This document shows, piece by piece, positions 60,651 through 64,000 of a stretch of DNA of 64,000 nt. Each line of letters opens with the position of its first letter. Within the stretch, counting starts at the first letter, position 1. The notes beneath the pieces are model-generated. The model was given only the letters and a program-made list of their open reading frames with translations. It had not been told where the DNA came from and did no database searches. The position numbers and the translations under genes are program-made. Origin of the DNA: Gibbula magus (lineage: Eukaryota; Mollusca; Gastropoda; Trochida; Trochidae); contig OW388293.1 in NCBI GenBank assembly GCA_936450465.1, positions 29,765,860-29,829,859 on the forward strand, read 5' to 3'.

Positions 60651-61460
60651 TTCTTCTAATGACGATAACACCTGTGGGTTAGCCACACACAGCCGTTGTT
60701 GGTAGACTATTATCACAGGACGTCGATGCGCCACGTCTGTTCAGCAGTGGACGCTCCGATATCAACGCTCTGCCTCCTCTCCCCGCCTTCAAGTTTTTAC
60801 CCTCCCCGTCGTCTCCCATTGGCTGGGGAGGCATGTTAACCGGAGCGCCAGACCTGCTAGCGATGGTGTTGAGAGGAGAGGCTGTCGTAATAACGTCTGA
60901 TTGATGTTTGGAGACGACAAACCAAGGTATGAATAAAGCAGATAATATTGTTTCCATTTTTCCGCAATACTTCGGAATGCTCCCCATAAATAAAATGACA
61001 TCACGCTCAGACGAGCCTAAGGGCCATACCTGATTGATTCTGAACTCCTTTCGGGAACAATACTTCATTTACTAGATAATGCATGACCTGCTAATCAGTT
61101 GATAAATTTGTGGAACGTTATAAAAGGTGACACGCGCCGATTCGATCCGATAATTTACATCTGTTTTGAATAGCTGACCGAACACACGATGCACGCAGAG
61201 CGATCGTCTGGGTGAAGAAATGTAGTCAATAACCAAAGCGCGTCGCACGCTTCCATAGCCCAGGCGGCGAAATGAGAGAAATCTGTGGCGTAGAATTCCG
61301 TAGAGGTTTCTGTCTATCGCGGCTTGCTTTCACAAAGCATCGCTACATTGCACATACGGCTTGGGCCTCAGTGTTATGCTGATGATATCTGAACGACATA
61401 ATAAACTGGGAGTGATTACACTCTAACCTTTAAGCGAGGTACCGGGGGAATATTGACTGT
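60651..61460. other. Locally CpG- and GC-richer block upstream of the GPCR gene
   Basis: Compared with its surroundings this block is richer in G, C and CpG (for example CGTCGATGCGCC and CGCGTCGCACGC). GTTATAAAAGGTGAC at 61116 is a TATA-like site on the plus strand. The 129-residue minus open frame (60679-61068) has no recognisable domain. The block could be a promoter region, but no divergent gene is visible. Confidence 0.35.
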
Positions 61461-64000
61461 CCTAGTGTATATAAAGTAAATCTAAACTTTTAATAGAGAT
61501 TTAGTGTAGAAGAACTATTTTGGAAAATCAATGTTAAGGAAAAATGTATTTATTTATTGGAATTTAATTGAAGTAGGCCTATATATAATATTTGACAATT
61601 TATACACCTCTGACTTATGCATTGGCATTTGGGAATAACTTAGATTGCAGAGTGAAATTTCAAAACGAATGGTTGACTGTGTTTTAATAGATGAATTTAT
61701 CAAACATTACACACAGACATCAAAAAGATACTAGAATGGACAATGTATAGTATGCAAAAGATATAACTATTTGATAACTTCTTACCTTTCTTAATGTACA
61801 AAGTATGTATGTTAACCGCAGTAGCATTGTGATTTTGAAAAGTTAAAATTGATTACTGTTTTATAGCGCTAATCATGTAACTTATATAAAAGTATTTCGG
61901 GTCAAGGGACAAAGTCACAATCGACTCATTACATTTATAACACAAGTACTTGTATATGAAAACACAATATAGAGAATCAGGCTATTGATAGAATAACACA
62001 GTGACATGCATCTTCCTCCAGTGGTATATTGTTTAACTAGAACTCATACAGGTCATGTCAAACGTGACATTAGCATTGCTGTCAAATAATGTTTCTGGGT
62101 ATTAAGAATTGTTGCTTATGTTTATATTTAGGTCACTGGGAGTATGCACTTGGCATTAAAACTGCGTTGTTCTCGCTTTGATAAACTAGGACATATGACA
62201 AAGGGTGACATATTTGTTGTCTTTGATTGATCGTGTCATGTTGACGAATTATGGAAAAAGTGGATTTGCCTACAGGTAAGGTCATGAACCAAGGGCAAAT
62301 TCTTCGTTTTTTAAAAAGCTAAAATCGAAAAAAATACTTAATGAAATTCACGAGATCGAATCACATCGACAAGCCGAAGCCGTGATATTATATCTACAGG
62401 TACCACCCTGTAGGACAGGTAAGTATTATAGGTTAATAACATGTTTGACAAGGCCAAATAAAAAGTAGAGTACACTAAATGTTATCAATGGTGAATTTGC
62501 CATTGAAGTACAAAATAGGTAAATGTTACAAGAATGTTTGTAATCGTCTAGACGTACTCTTTTGTTCTCGTGCAAAAATGTTGGCAATGTCCATGTTTCC
62601 TTATATAGTTATACAACGATACTTGATGTAACTGATAAACATTGTTATTAGCCTACCCATATGATGAAGCATATCTTTCATAAGTGAGAATGGTGGTAAC
62701 CATCGCAATGTCCAATAAACATCTCGTTAACTCTTTGGTAATGTTAACGATTCATAATGGCGAAAGTATAACAGATCAGTCTCTAAGTCAAGACTGTTGT
62801 ACCTACGATTAAAGAGTGTGATAATCGTCACGACGTTATCCATTTGTCGCTATGTCTTATATGTCTTAGGCATTATCTAGACATTTAAATATTGGTTATT
62901 ATTCGTATATATCCAAACTTATCTGTCTGTAGTCCTTGGAACAATATATATATATATATATTTGCTTTAAACAATCACAATTCTTCTGAAAATATGATCT
63001 CTTCGTAAATGTGAAAGACATTTCCTCTTTATCCCTAGTCTCGGTATATATTTAGTTATAATGTTTTTCTTGAGAGAGGAAACGACATTGTAATACTGAT
63101 ACTGATTAACAAGTACATGTCTTTCAATCTAGTGGGTATCTCCCTTGAACTATAATTCGCCATGACATTGTAACAGTTGCCCCACGTCCTGACAAGCCTC
63201 TGATGTTATCTCCTTGTAGTCACCATGCTTCGTGAATATCGACCCGTGGTTTACAGCACTGTCTACAAGTCAGACCTCGTATTCGTTTACTTCTAGATTG
63301 CATGTGTGACAACAGTGTGCTGGCTATACATGATGCTATAAAGAGTACATACATGTGTTGTATAACTTCCCCTGAACTAAACAATATGTGCTAGTAAGAA
63401 TCCTGTATTCGGATCAACGGTTATGTTACAAATATACATGTTATGTATATTTGTCATATTTATCGAACACAGCTCATCCATTGTGCTTATTGGTCTCGAA
63501 GCTCCTTGTAGAAATAACAACGGGATTCCGTATTTGTAGATATTGTATATGTGTATGTATTAATTAGTTGACGAGATGAAATTGGAGGTATATGGTTGAC
63601 TAATGTAACTGTTTAATGTTCACATATATACGACTGTGTAAGTGCTGTTCCCATTCATCGAACTTAAAGTGCATGACTTTAATAATATGAATACGCTAAA
63701 TGGCAAATGATTTGAAATTACATAGGGTTGCTAAAAAGAGGTTTGAAATTCTATAATGAATATGTTTATGTTATTATGTTATGACAACCAATTTTATCAA
63801 TAAAATATGTTCCCAATTTTCTAAAACGGAACTCAAAGTGTACATTCTTCAGCTGTTACTTGTATTGCTAATTAATCCTATATTCCGAAAATATCTTTAT
63901 AAAACGTTAATGATTCCTTTTGCCTACTCACATTTATGTAACATATGGTTGATATCATTGTATGTATACAGTTAAATGCTATTGAGATCAATGCCTGTTA
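61461..64000. other. AT-rich stretch without recognisable genes
   Basis: A (TA)n run lies at 62944-62961. CTACAGGTACCACCCTGTAG near 62395 is a small palindrome. The last open frame, 63781-63975, is not recognisable. Confidence 0.5.

Noticed and set aside
60679..61068. 129-residue minus open frame upstream of the GPCR
   Set aside because: No recognisable domain; it lies in a GC-richer block where long chance frames are more likely.

Overview
The window is AT-rich animal genomic DNA dominated by transposable elements, with one convincing host gene. Non-LTR retrotransposons of several kinds, tRNA-derived SINEs, many TTAA-flanked miniature DNA elements, long hairpins and an intronless neuropeptide-type GPCR close to the bombesin/CCHamide receptor group together suggest an invertebrate, most likely a lophotrochozoan such as a bivalve or other mollusc. 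The taxon is inferred from sequence style, not proven.

Left part (1-19 kb). An L1-like LINE 3' fragment (2500-3243) abuts a 1.14-kb element with perfect 29-bp terminal inverted repeats and dense GTACTGGCCCA-type units (3252-4394). A 5'-truncated, broken minus-strand L1-like LINE (6128-9459) sits between two near-identical ~960-bp direct copies of its target. That target includes most of a TTAA-flanked miniature element (intact copy 9688-10519). Two inverted copies of a second TTAA element lie head to head (13380-14099). Long hairpins lie at 12919, 15762 and 18684. A decayed CR1/Jockey-like LINE fragment lies at 16577-17690, followed by a probable Tc1-like end.

Middle part (19-42 kb). This holds a GIY-YIG-like fragment, a long-TIR element (23187-23750), a tRNA-derived SINE with a 16-bp target duplication (24005-24278), and a repeat made of CCCATGGGC palindromes plus a GTTGACTTTG minisatellite. 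That repeat occurs twice in opposite orientation (26277-27900 and 40180-41049). Between the copies lies the best-preserved mobile element, a LINE of about 4.8 kb (about 28466-33247). Its ORF1 (coiled coil, nucleic-acid-binding C-terminus) and ORF2 (endonuclease, reverse transcriptase, zinc knuckle) are uninterrupted, in the same frame, and separated by a single TAG, with no ATG for ORF2 before the endonuclease core. Other LINE 3' ends, a third TTAA element, and large GA and CA microsatellites follow.

Right part (42-64 kb). Here are a 1.7-kb element with matching GAAGACC termini and diverged internal repeats (44303-46040), further hairpins, the third copy of a dispersed ~250-bp repeat also seen near 4.8 and 42 kb, a possible pair of terminal exons of an unrecognised gene (52112-52704), a second SINE (53134-53423), and the GPCR gene on the minus strand (58769-59926). 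A TATA-like box, splice donor and acceptor form a plausible 5' leader upstream of it, and degenerate tandem repeats lie downstream. Most of the remaining sequence shows no gene.
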